Of a stretch of 6,905 bases of DNA, positions 1-5,416 are shown in pieces. The notes below the pieces were generated by a model. The model did not search any database and was not told where the DNA came from. It was given only the letters and a program-made list of their open reading frames with translations. Position numbers and translations under genes: made by a program. How positions within the stretch are numbered: the first letter of the stretch is position 1; every line of letters begins with the position of its first letter. The stretch is from an uncultured Angelakisella sp. (GTDB lineage: Bacteria; Bacillota; Clostridia; Oscillospirales; Ruminococcaceae): positions 1-6,905 of the forward strand of contig CANOCD010000060.1 of NCBI GenBank assembly GCA_947564495.1, written 5' to 3'.

Positions 1-44
1 CGCAGGAAGTCATTGATAAAATAAGGATTCCCATGTCCGCTCAT
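1..44 (-). CDS. Partial ORF overlapping the tctB stop (TctB continuation or next gene)
   Basis: A reading frame opens at an ATG that shares an ATGA with the stop of the upstream TctB frame and stays open to the window edge; it begins MSGHGNPYFINDFLR. Only 14 complete codons are visible. Two readings fit. It may be a separate translationally coupled gene. Or it may be the second half of a frameshifted TctB, because TctB proteins are usually about 150 residues and the upstream frame stops after 64. One extra base in the four-G run at 46-49 would join the two frames. I cannot assign a function from this fragment. Confidence 0.35.
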   Translation of the reverse strand, partial: MSGHGNPYFINDFL

Positions 45-235
45 TGGGGAGAAAGCCCGGTCAGGCAAAGGATGATCCCTACAAGGCAAAGAACGCCGCC
101 CATAAGCACGGGGAAAAAGCCCGGCCCCGGCTGGCTTTCCAGTTTTGTGACAAACCCCATGGACCATCCGCCCCATACAAAGGCCCCGCCTAAAAGGGTG
201 AACAGAGCGCCGGGAATGGTATTGCCTTTTAACAT
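41..235 (-). CDS. tctB: TctB-like small membrane subunit of a tripartite tricarboxylate (TTT) transporter, short or broken
   Basis: This 64-residue protein matches the N-terminal half of the TctB family, the small membrane subunit that pairs with the large TctA permease and the TctC receptor. A first hydrophobic segment spans about residues 8-25. The hallmark PGPGFFPVLMGG follows at residues 36-47 and leads into a second hydrophobic segment at about 42-60. Family members normally have four membrane segments in about 150 residues, so this copy ends halfway. Its start is supported by a GGAG ribosome binding site about nine bases upstream. It lies 64 bases after the tctC stop, with a perfect hairpin between them. 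Known of the family: uptake of carboxylates driven by an ion gradient. The truncation could be a real frameshift, a sequencing slip in a G run, or a split subunit. Confidence 0.75.
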   Translation of the reverse strand: MLKGNTIPGALFTLLGGAFVWGGWSMGFVTKLESQPGPGFFPVLMGGVLCLVGIILCLTGLSPQ

Positions 236-252
236 GATCTCACTCCTTCAAA

Positions 253-281
253 GATCGGGAATACAGGCCGCATTCCCGATC
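253..281 (-). promoter_or_regulatory. Intercistronic hairpin between tctC and tctB
   Basis: A perfect 10-bp inverted repeat (GATCGGGAAT at 253-262 and ATTCCCGATC at 272-281) with a 9-base loop fills the gap between the tctC stop and the tctB ribosome binding site. On the minus strand only a TTTG follows the stem, so it is a weak terminator at best. Hairpins here are common in binding-protein transporter operons, where they protect the binding-protein mRNA and lower expression of the membrane subunits. That role is inferred. Confidence 0.7.
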
Positions 282-299
282 CCGTCGTCCGTTTTCTGG

Positions 300-1337
300 T
301 CAGGCCAGATCCAGTTCCGCAATAATGGTGTCATACTTTGTCTGTTCGGTTTTGACAAAGTCCGCAGTTTCTTGGGCGCTTAGATAGGAATCGTCAAACC
401 CTTTGGTGGCCAGGATGTTCTTCAAAGTTTCCGAATCAGAAGCGGCCTTGATCGCCTGCTCCAAAGCGGCGCGTACATCCTCGGGGGTGCCGTTGGGAAC
501 ACCAAAAGCAGCCCAGCCCTGAAAGCTGACTTCATATCCTTGCTCCTTAGCGGTAGGGATGTCCGGGTAGGTGGTGGATCGCTCGGCGCTAAGCAGAGAA
601 AGGACTTTTAAGTCACCGCCCTCTCCAATGTTTGCGGCAGCCTCGCCGGGGGCAATGCTGGCGGCCATAATATTGTTGCCGAGCAAAGCGGTGATCGCAG
701 CCGAAGAACCCTCAAAGGGGACATGGGAGAACTGTACCTTTGCAACACTCTCCAGGGCTTTAGCGGCCATGTAAAAATTAGAGCCCGCGCCTGGGTTGCC
801 AATGGTGACCGTGCCGGGGTTTTCCGCAGCGTAGGTGATAAACTCCTCCAGGGTGGACCAGGGAGCATCGGCCCGCACCACGATAGAGGCGGGCATCACC
901 ATCACGCGGCCCAGCATCTGGAAATCATCGGAGGAAACGTCGGTCATCCCCAGCCCTTTCAGGAAGGTTGACTCCACCGGGATGTAGGTGACTGTGTAGC
1001 CGTCAGCGGCGGCGTCACGACCCTCGGAAAGGCCCACCGCGCCGGCGGCGCCGGTTTTGTTGGTAACAACGACAGGAACGCCCAATGTATTCTGCATCTC
1101 GGCCGCGACCGCCCGACTGACCGTATCAGCGGCTCCACCGGCCGAATATTCACAGATCACAGTGATCTGCTTTTCCGGGTACTTGCCGGCTGGCGCGGAA
1201 CTTCCCGCCTCGGGGGCCGGGCTGTTGCCGGAGGGTGCTGCAGGGGTGCTGCCGCCGCCATTGCCACCGCCGCAGGCGGTCATGGCGGCCACCATCAGAG
1301 CGGCCAGTGTAAATGAGATCAGTTTTTTCAATTTCAT
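300..1337 (-). CDS. tctC: TctC/Bug-family extracytoplasmic solute-binding lipoprotein
   Basis: This 345-residue protein is the periplasmic-type receptor of a TTT transporter, here anchored to the outer face of the membrane. Residues 1-21 are a lipoprotein signal with lipobox MTAC and acylated Cys22. A Gly/Ser/Pro/Ala-rich tether follows to about residue 52. The mature domain has the Bug-family fold signatures: SAGGAADTVSR at 65-75 with the ligand-contacting Asp71 position, NKTGAAGAVG at 93-102, GNPGAGSNFY at 180-189, HVPFEGSSAAITALLGN at 205-221, and PDIPTAKEQGY at 258-268. Known of the family: these receptors bind carboxylates such as citrate, tartrate, malonate or aromatic acids. The exact ligand cannot be read from sequence. 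A GGAG-type ribosome binding site precedes the ATG. The gene starts 54 bases after the LarA-like gene, so co-transcription is likely. Confidence 0.93.
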   Translation of the reverse strand: MKLKKLISFTLAALMVAAMTACGGGNGGGSTPAAPSGNSPAPEAGSSAPAGKYPEKQITVICEYSAGGAADTVSRAVAAEMQNTLGVPVVVTNKTGAAGAVGLSEGRDAAADGYTVTYIPVESTFLKGLGMTDVSSDDFQMLGRVMVMPASIVVRADAPWSTLEEFITYAAENPGTVTIGNPGAGSNFYMAAKALESVAKVQFSHVPFEGSSAAITALLGNNIMAASIAPGEAAANIGEGGDLKVLSLLSAERSTTYPDIPTAKEQGYEVSFQGWAAFGVPNGTPEDVRAALEQAIKAASDSETLKNILATKGFDDSYLSAQETADFVKTEQTKYDTIIAELDLA

Positions 1338-1391
1338 AGTTCCTTCTCCTTTTTTGATGATTTTTATAGAAAGGGGTCTATGCTCACTCTA

Positions 1392-2690
1392 TTATTTCCC
1401 GATCCTTCCCAGATCGGTCAAATTCCCCTCCCCGTCAAAGGGAAGGTCCATAAGCTCGCTCTCCCGCTCCAGATAGGGGCACTCCTCGATCTGGGGGAGG
1501 TACTGCTCCGAAAGGTAGATATGCTCGATCTCCATGGAGTTGGAGATCCGCACCAGCCGGGGACCCTGGGGACCTGCCCCGGTGCAGGTCCGCAGGCAGA
1601 CCTGGATGGCCTCCCGGTCATTTCGCAGCACCATGGGGATGCGGACGTTCTCGATGACGGTGGAGGTGATGACGTTGGGGTAGGTCTGCTCGAAATCCAT
1701 CTTCTCGAAGAACCGCCGGGTGGTGGCGTGGGCCATGCCGCAGCCGGTGCCGTTGCTGTGGCTCTCCGGGCTCAGGTCCAGCATCGCCACCCGCTGGGAG
1801 CGGAGGCCGCCGCTGGCGTAGGGGGTAACAAAGGTCCCGGTGATGTTGGCGTCCATCCCCCCGCCGGAAAAGTTCTTGCCGATGGTGTCCACCACCAGCA
1901 CCTCGCATTCCGGCACATAGATGCGGGGAAGGAGGGCCATGGCTTTGGCCAGATACTCGGGTTCTTTCTTGGGGATCTCCTCCCGGTCCAGGACCACCAC
2001 CTCGGCGGTGTGGTCAAAGGCGTTTTCCAGGATGCCCACCCCGAAGAGGACCGGCAGGGCGTTCAGCACCGTGGAGCCGAAAAGCTGGATGTTCTTGGCC
2101 ATGTTCTGGAAGCCTTCCCTGTGGCAGTGGTCCGCCCCCGCCTGTTTTCCCAGGCCGATGGCCATCATCTTCATCAGGCCGCTTTCGCAGGGCCCCCGGA
2201 AGCAGGTATGGGCCTTGACACGGTTACAGACGATGACCCCGTCGGCCTGGGCGGCGTCCCGGCTCATAAAGACCTCCGCCCCCTCGGCGTTGCGCCCGGC
2301 GGAGACCACCTCCATGCTGGAGCGGATGGGACAGCCTGCCGACTCCTCGGTGATCCCCAGTCCCGCCAGTACCTCCCGCTGGCCCTGGGCGGTGGCCCCG
2401 CCGTGGCTGCCCATGGCGGCCACCAGAAAGGGCTCGGCCCCCAGGCTCCGGACAAAGGCGACCAGGGTCCTCAGGATCAGGGGGATGTTTTGGATGCCCC
2501 GGCTCCCCGCCGTGATGGCGATCTTCATCCCCGGCCTGATCTTCTCCGCCGCCCCGGCCCGGGCCAGCTGCTCCAGGATGTGCTCCGGCAGCCGCTCCGC
2601 CGGGATGTGGTCGTCCGGGAACCGCTGGCGGACCCGGACCACCTTGGGGACGGGGACTTCCCGGAGCAGGCCGCTTACCACTCCGCCCAT
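1392..2690 (-). CDS. LarA-like (DUF2088) nickel-pincer-type 2-hydroxyacid racemase/epimerase homologue
   Basis: This 432-residue protein belongs to the lactate-racemase-like superfamily, whose characterised members use a nickel-pincer nucleotide (NPN) cofactor to invert a hydroxyl-bearing carbon next to a carboxylate. Visible landmarks are ITAGSRG (59-65), GSHGGAT (94-100, His96), KAHTCFRGPCESGLMK (159-174, His161 and Lys174) and DHCH (187-190). Spacing agrees with Lactiplantibacillus LarA. His96 to His161 is 65 residues (LarA His108 to His174 is 66). Lys174 to His190 is 16 (LarA Lys184, the cofactor lysine, to Ni ligand His200 is 16). Arg64 to His96 is 32 (LarA Arg75 to His108 is 33). The LarA Asp72 position is not conserved. 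A second landmark is GKNFSGGGMDAN at 271-282. An AAGGAGG at 2699-2705 sets the ATG. No cofactor-synthesis genes (larB, larC, larE) are in the window. The substrate is unknown; lactate itself is not favoured given the transporter and sequence differences. Confidence 0.82.
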   Translation of the reverse strand: MGGVVSGLLREVPVPKVVRVRQRFPDDHIPAERLPEHILEQLARAGAAEKIRPGMKIAITAGSRGIQNIPLILRTLVAFVRSLGAEPFLVAAMGSHGGATAQGQREVLAGLGITEESAGCPIRSSMEVVSAGRNAEGAEVFMSRDAAQADGVIVCNRVKAHTCFRGPCESGLMKMMAIGLGKQAGADHCHREGFQNMAKNIQLFGSTVLNALPVLFGVGILENAFDHTAEVVVLDREEIPKKEPEYLAKAMALLPRIYVPECEVLVVDTIGKNFSGGGMDANITGTFVTPYASGGLRSQRVAMLDLSPESHSNGTGCGMAHATTRRFFEKMDFEQTYPNVITSTVIENVRIPMVLRNDREAIQVCLRTCTGAGPQGPRLVRISNSMEIEHIYLSEQYLPQIEECPYLERESELMDLPFDGEGNLTDLGRIGK

Positions 2691-2698
2691 GCTCTGCG

Positions 2699-2705
2699 CC
2701 TCCTT
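2699..2705 (-). promoter_or_regulatory. Ribosome binding site of the LarA-like gene
   Basis: A perfect AAGGAGG lies eight bases upstream of the ATG at 2690 on the minus strand and fixes this start over internal ones. Confidence 0.85.
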
Positions 2706-2803
2706 GTTTTGCTATGTTGGCTTTATTCTAACGGTTTTCTCCCGCCGTTTCTATTCGCAGAATCAATGAATTTGGAATATTGTTTTTATTGTTTCCGATA
2801 TTC

Positions 2804-2861
2804 TTTCACATATTTGAAATATTTATTTCAAATACACCCGATATTATTTCACAATTTGAAA
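2804..2861. promoter_or_regulatory. Helically phased TTTCA/TGAAA operator array upstream of the LarA-like operon
   Basis: Five copies of TTTCA or its complement TGAAA begin at 2804, 2815, 2826, 2847 and 2857. The steps of 11, 11, 21 and 10 bp place every copy on about the same face of the helix. The middle pair is embedded in a perfect 10-bp inverted repeat, TATTTGAAAT (2811-2820) and ATTTCAAATA (2825-2834), with a 4-base loop. The array is 114-170 bases upstream of the LarA-like start, in very AT-rich DNA. The same pentamers occur with 21-bp steps in the dlgD divergent promoter, suggesting one shared regulator, most simply the Fis-HTH protein encoded next door. Function is inferred. I could not define a convincing -35/-10 pair for this operon; a TAGAAT at about 2725-2730 is only a weak candidate. 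Confidence 0.55.
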
Positions 2862-2889
2862 CCAAATTTCGCCACCCCCCATCCCCCGC

Positions 2890-2929
2890 AAAAAAAGGCA
2901 TCCCCCGGCCAAACAGGCCAAGGGATGCC
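2890..2929 (-). terminator. Intrinsic terminator of the PPC-regulator operon
   Basis: Read on the minus strand, an 8-bp outer stem (GGCATCCC with GGGATGCC, at 2922-2929 and 2897-2904), a 2x2 internal mismatch, a GGCC/GGCC inner stem and a 5-base loop are followed at once by seven T residues (2896-2890). It begins 16 bases after the regulator stop. It separates the regulator transcript from the LarA-like operon, which must therefore have its own promoter in 2691-2889. Confidence 0.9.
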
Positions 2930-2945
2930 AACAACGCTCTTCTTT

Positions 2946-4802
2946 TTACGGAAACCGCTCCGGGAGGCGGTACTGCTTCATCTTGCGCCAGAGGGTGGTC
3001 TTGCTGATGCCCAGCTCCTCGGCGGTATCCCCCCGGCTGCCGTTGTTCCGGGAAAGGGCCTCCATGATCCGGAGGGCCTCCCGGGGGAGGGCCCGCTCCG
3101 CCTCCGGGCCCGGGGCGGCCCCCTGGGGATAGAGGCTCTGGAGCAGCCCCTGGACGTAGCTGTCCCGCACCGTCCGGGCGGGGGCGGAAAGGGCTACCCG
3201 CTCCAGAAAGGTCTGAAGCTGGATGTAGTTCCCCGGCCAGGGGTACTCCAGCAGCAGCTTCCGGGCCTCCTTGGTAAGGACCACGTACCGGCCGAACTTC
3301 CCCACGCAGTCGTCCAGGCACATATCGATGGCTTGGTTCAGGTCCCCGGGCCGGGTCCGCAACGGGGGCAGCTCCAGGACCATGGGGGAGAGGAGATAGT
3401 ACAGCTCCGGCAGGAAGTCTCCCGCCGCCATCCGGTCCGAAAGGCTCCCCGCCAGGGAGGCCAGCACCCGGACCGTCACCGGCTGGGGCAGGGCCTCGTC
3501 CCGGAGCTGGACCACCCCCTCCCGGAGCAGCCGGCAGAGGACGTGCTGCCCTGGCAGGGCCAGGCGGTCCACCCCCTCCAGGTAGAGGGTGCCGCCGTAG
3601 GCGTTGGCGGCGGCCTGGGCTAGGTCGTCCTGCCCCGCCCCGCAGTGGAAGGTGACAAAGGGGCCCTCGGCGCAGGGGCTGGCGTTGTGGATGCTCTGGG
3701 CAAAGAGGCTCTTGCCGCTGCCCGCCTCTCCCTGGATCAGCACCGGCAGGCGGGTCTGGGCAAAGGCCCGGGCCATCTTCACCACCGGGCCCATCTCCCG
3801 GCCGGCGTGTTTCACGTCCTCGAACCGGCCGTGAGCCAGGTAGCGGTGAAGGCGGTAGTGCTCCTGCCGGGCCCGGACCTCCTGGCGCTGGAACTTTTTC
3901 ATCTCGTAAAAGGCAAAGACGATGCCCTCCACCATGTCGGCCCCGGTGACCGGCGTCATGGAGGCCACCACGTCGATGCCGCAGAGGTTCAGCAGGGGGA
4001 AGTAATACTCCTGCTGCCCCCGGAGGGCCTCCTCCCAGACCTCGGCGTCCTCCTGGCCCAGGAGCCAGGCGGCGTTCTTCCCCACCAGCTCCCGCCGCTC
4101 CCGCTCCAGGAGCTTTACCGCGATGTCGTTGACCTGGAGGATGTTCCCCTCCGGGTCCATCTCCATGATGCCGTTGAAGGAGCAGTCCAGCAGGGCCTGG
4201 AGATGGGCGGTGTTCCGACGCTCGCTGTCGGCGGCGTGGCCGGCGCTCCGGGCCTCCCGAAGGGCCGCCCGGATGGAGTCCTCCGTCCCCTCGAAAAAGA
4301 GGGTCCGCAGCCCCTGGCTTTGGCAGAGGGCGCAGACATAGTCGCCCCCCAGGATGACGTCCATCCCCTCGGCGGAGGCCCGGGCCACGCAGGCGTCCAG
4401 CTCCCCGGGGGCGTTGCCGAAGTAGGTGTGCAGCTCCACCCCCAGCACCTCGGCCAGGCCGCTGACGTCCCCGATCATATTGGGGAAGGTGACCAGCCCC
4501 ACACGGGGACGGGGCAGGCCGGGGACCAGCCCCTTGGCCCGGTGGAGGAGGAGGGCGATCTCCTGGCCGGTGAGGCGGATCTCCACCAGGGGGAAGTCGG
4601 TGGCGTCCCGGATGAACAGCGCCTGGCGGCCCCGGGCCACCAGGATGTCCGCCCGCTTCTGCCGGCATTCCTCCAGGACCCGGGGCAGCTCCTCGGTGGT
4701 GGTCCACCGGGCCAGGACCACCTCCAGCCCCAGCTCCCCGGCGATGCGCCGGGCGGGCTCTACCATCTCTTTTCTGGGCAGGATGAGGGCGAAACGGGCC
4801 AT
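2946..4802 (-). CDS. PrpR-like regulator (PrpR_N, PAS, degenerate AAA+, Fis-type HTH)
   Basis: This 618-residue cytoplasmic regulator has, in order: a PrpR_N sensor domain (about 15-185, with LVARGRQALFIRD, FPLVEIRLTGQEI and MDVILGGDYV); a PAS domain (about 200-300, HLQALLDCSFNGIMEMDPEG); an AAA+ module (about 328-555); and a Fis-type HTH (about 573-612, ending in ELGISKTTLWRKMKQYRL). The AAA+ module looks like a sigma-54 activator but is degenerate. Walker A GEAGSGKS (358-365) is intact. The stretch that normally carries the GAFTGA loop is deleted between HCGAG (387-391) and GGTLYLEGV (403-411). Walker B reads LEG instead of LDE. The Arg-finger region is FLPELYYLL (463-471) without its arginines, and sensor II is GNYIQL instead of GNVREL. 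It starts 18 bases after the PPC gene with GAGGAGG at 4810-4816. Inferred role: ligand-responsive DNA-binding control of the neighbouring genes without sigma-54. Confidence 0.9.
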   Translation of the reverse strand: MARFALILPRKEMVEPARRIAGELGLEVVLARWTTTEELPRVLEECRQKRADILVARGRQALFIRDATDFPLVEIRLTGQEIALLLHRAKGLVPGLPRPRVGLVTFPNMIGDVSGLAEVLGVELHTYFGNAPGELDACVARASAEGMDVILGGDYVCALCQSQGLRTLFFEGTEDSIRAALREARSAGHAADSERRNTAHLQALLDCSFNGIMEMDPEGNILQVNDIAVKLLERERRELVGKNAAWLLGQEDAEVWEEALRGQQEYYFPLLNLCGIDVVASMTPVTGADMVEGIVFAFYEMKKFQRQEVRARQEHYRLHRYLAHGRFEDVKHAGREMGPVVKMARAFAQTRLPVLIQGEAGSGKSLFAQSIHNASPCAEGPFVTFHCGAGQDDLAQAAANAYGGTLYLEGVDRLALPGQHVLCRLLREGVVQLRDEALPQPVTVRVLASLAGSLSDRMAAGDFLPELYYLLSPMVLELPPLRTRPGDLNQAIDMCLDDCVGKFGRYVVLTKEARKLLLEYPWPGNYIQLQTFLERVALSAPARTVRDSYVQGLLQSLYPQGAAPGPEAERALPREALRIMEALSRNNGSRGDTAEELGISKTTLWRKMKQYRLPERFP

Positions 4803-4820
4803 GGCTCTCCCTCCTCGCCC

Positions 4821-5243
4821 TTACAGGAAGCGGAACAGGTTCAGTCCCACCGACTCGTCCAACTGGCGCTCCACCGTGCCGTCGATGACCCGGATGACCA
4901 TCTCGCAGGTGGCGCTGACGGTGGCGCTGTTCAGGTGCCCGCCAAAGACCTTTCCTTCCCGGTCCCCGGCGCTCATGTGGAGGTGAGCGTAGAATTTGCC
5001 GTCCTGGGTGGTCACCGTCCCGGTGAGGGAGACGATCTCATAGGCCCCGGTGAATCGGTTGGAGTGGTATTGCTTCTCGGCGGTATCAAAGACCCCCACG
5101 GTGAAGTCGTTCACCGCCCCCAGGGCCTCCACCGAGGCCAGGCGGATGCCTTCCTTTTCCGCCACCAGCCGCAGCTCCTGGATGATCTCCTCCCCGGGGT
5201 CCATCCGGACGATGACGGTATCTTTGAATCTTCTGTAGTCCAT
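4821..5243 (-). CDS. PPC/DUF296-domain protein
   Basis: This 140-residue protein is a stand-alone PPC domain (plants and prokaryotes conserved, DUF296), a small fold that usually forms trimers. Signatures are LASVEALGAVNDFTVGVFD (35-53), the YAHLHMS segment with His87 and His89, and VFGGHL with His103. Such clustered histidines are thought to form a metal or ligand site in some family structures. In plants the domain accompanies AT-hook DNA-binding motifs, but none is present here. The ATG at 5243 is preferred over the in-frame ATG at 5279. A perfect GGAGG sits nine bases before it, and the 5279 ATG overlaps a TATAAT promoter element. The gene is first in an operon with the PrpR-like regulator. 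Its biochemical role is not known from sequence; it may bind a small ligand or modulate the regulator. Confidence 0.82.
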   Translation of the reverse strand: MDYRRFKDTVIVRMDPGEEIIQELRLVAEKEGIRLASVEALGAVNDFTVGVFDTAEKQYHSNRFTGAYEIVSLTGTVTTQDGKFYAHLHMSAGDREGKVFGGHLNSATVSATCEMVIRVIDGTVERQLDESVGLNLFRFL

Positions 5244-5252
5244 GGTATAAGT

Positions 5253-5257
5253 CCTCC
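5253..5257 (-). promoter_or_regulatory. Ribosome binding site fixing the PPC-gene start
   Basis: GGAGG on the minus strand lies nine bases upstream of the ATG at 5243. The longer in-frame start at 5279 has only a weak AAGGG and overlaps the -10 box, so the shorter 140-residue product is favoured. Confidence 0.75.
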
Positions 5258-5277
5258 GTTTATTTGAATTTGTTTCC

Positions 5278-5306
5278 ATTATACCCTTGCCTTGAGAAAA
5301 AGTCCA
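5278..5306 (-). promoter_or_regulatory. Sigma-A-type promoter of the PPC-regulator operon
   Basis: On the minus strand, TGGACT (5306-5301, four of six to TTGACA) is separated by exactly 17 bp from a perfect TATAAT (5283-5278). Transcription would start near 5271, leaving a leader of about 27 bases that contains the GGAGG site. This is consistent with the regulator not being tied to sigma-54. Confidence 0.6.
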
Positions 5307-5315
5307 TAGTATAAT
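5287..5315 (+). promoter_or_regulatory. Sigma-A-type promoter of dlgD
   Basis: TTGCCT (5287-5292, four of six) lies 17 bp before a perfect TATAAT (5310-5315). Transcription would start near 5322. A second TATAAT at 5320-5325 lacks a -35 at the right distance. The -35 lies inside the spacer of the opposing minus-strand promoter, so the two divergent promoters overlap. A TGAAA box begins at the last base of the -10, and two more boxes lie just downstream of the predicted start. Confidence 0.5.
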
Positions 5316-5361
5316 GAAATATAATTTATCATATGTTTCAAATTACGCAAATCAAATGAAA
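5315..5361. promoter_or_regulatory. Three TGAAA/TTTCA boxes at exact 21-bp spacing in the divergent promoter
   Basis: TGAAA starts at 5315, TTTCA at 5336 and TGAAA at 5357, two intervals of exactly 21 bp (two helical turns). The second and third boxes sit in a longer inverted repeat, TGTTTCA (5334-5340) and TGAAACA (5357-5363), with a 16-base gap. They overlap the dlgD -10 and initial transcribed region and lie just upstream of the minus-strand promoter. A bound dimer could repress dlgD and affect the regulator's own operon. The binding protein is inferred, not shown. Confidence 0.55.
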
Positions 5362-5366
5362 CAAAA

Positions 5367-5394
5367 CCCCGGTCCATAAAAACATGAGCCGGGG
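5367..5394 (+). promoter_or_regulatory. GC-rich hairpin in the dlgD 5' leader
   Basis: CCCCGG (5367-5372) pairs with CCGGGG (5389-5394). The stem can extend through a G-U pair, one mismatch and a CAU/AUG segment to a 6-base AAAAAC loop. It ends six bases before the ribosome binding site at 5401-5408. There is no T run after it, so it is not an ordinary terminator. It could protect the 5' end of the mRNA or tune translation. Confidence 0.5.
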
Positions 5395-5400
5395 CTGCGA

Positions 5401-5408
5401 AAAGGAGG
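5401..5408 (+). promoter_or_regulatory. Ribosome binding site fixing the dlgD start
   Basis: AAAGGAGG lies eight bases before the ATG at 5417. The in-frame ATG at 5384 has no such site and lies inside the leader hairpin. Confidence 0.85.
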
Positions 5409-5416
5409 ATCTTTCT

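Noticed and set aside
1321..1337. TTTCA boxes at the tctC start
   Set aside because: They fall within the first codons (Lys, Leu, Phe of the signal peptide) and lack phased partners, so they are explained by coding.
2691..2889. Sigma-54 -24/-12 promoter expected from the regulator class
   Set aside because: I found no GG-N10-GC element with the correct spacing; the TGGCG near 2870 on the minus strand lacks the -12 GC. This agrees with the missing GAFTGA loop.
1380..3623. Very long plus-strand open frame of 747 residues
   Set aside because: It lies antisense to the LarA-like gene, the control region and the regulator, is His/Gly/Pro/Gln-rich without any recognisable domain, and reads through the AT-rich intergenic DNA and terminator. 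It is a high-GC shadow.
2806..4707. 633-residue minus-strand frame
   Set aside because: It is an out-of-frame shadow of the PrpR-like regulator, dominated by Gly, Pro, Arg and Ala, and runs through the intrinsic terminator.
3645..5267. 540-residue plus-strand frame
   Set aside because: It is antisense to the regulator and PPC genes, has low-complexity composition and no domain signature.
5244..5279. Upstream ATG at 5279 for the PPC gene
   Set aside because: It overlaps the TATAAT element and lacks a good ribosome binding site, while the ATG at 5243 has GGAGG at nine bases.
5384..5416. Upstream ATG at 5384 for dlgD
   Set aside because: It has no ribosome binding site and lies in the leader hairpin; the ATG at 5417 aligns with the YiaK N-terminus.
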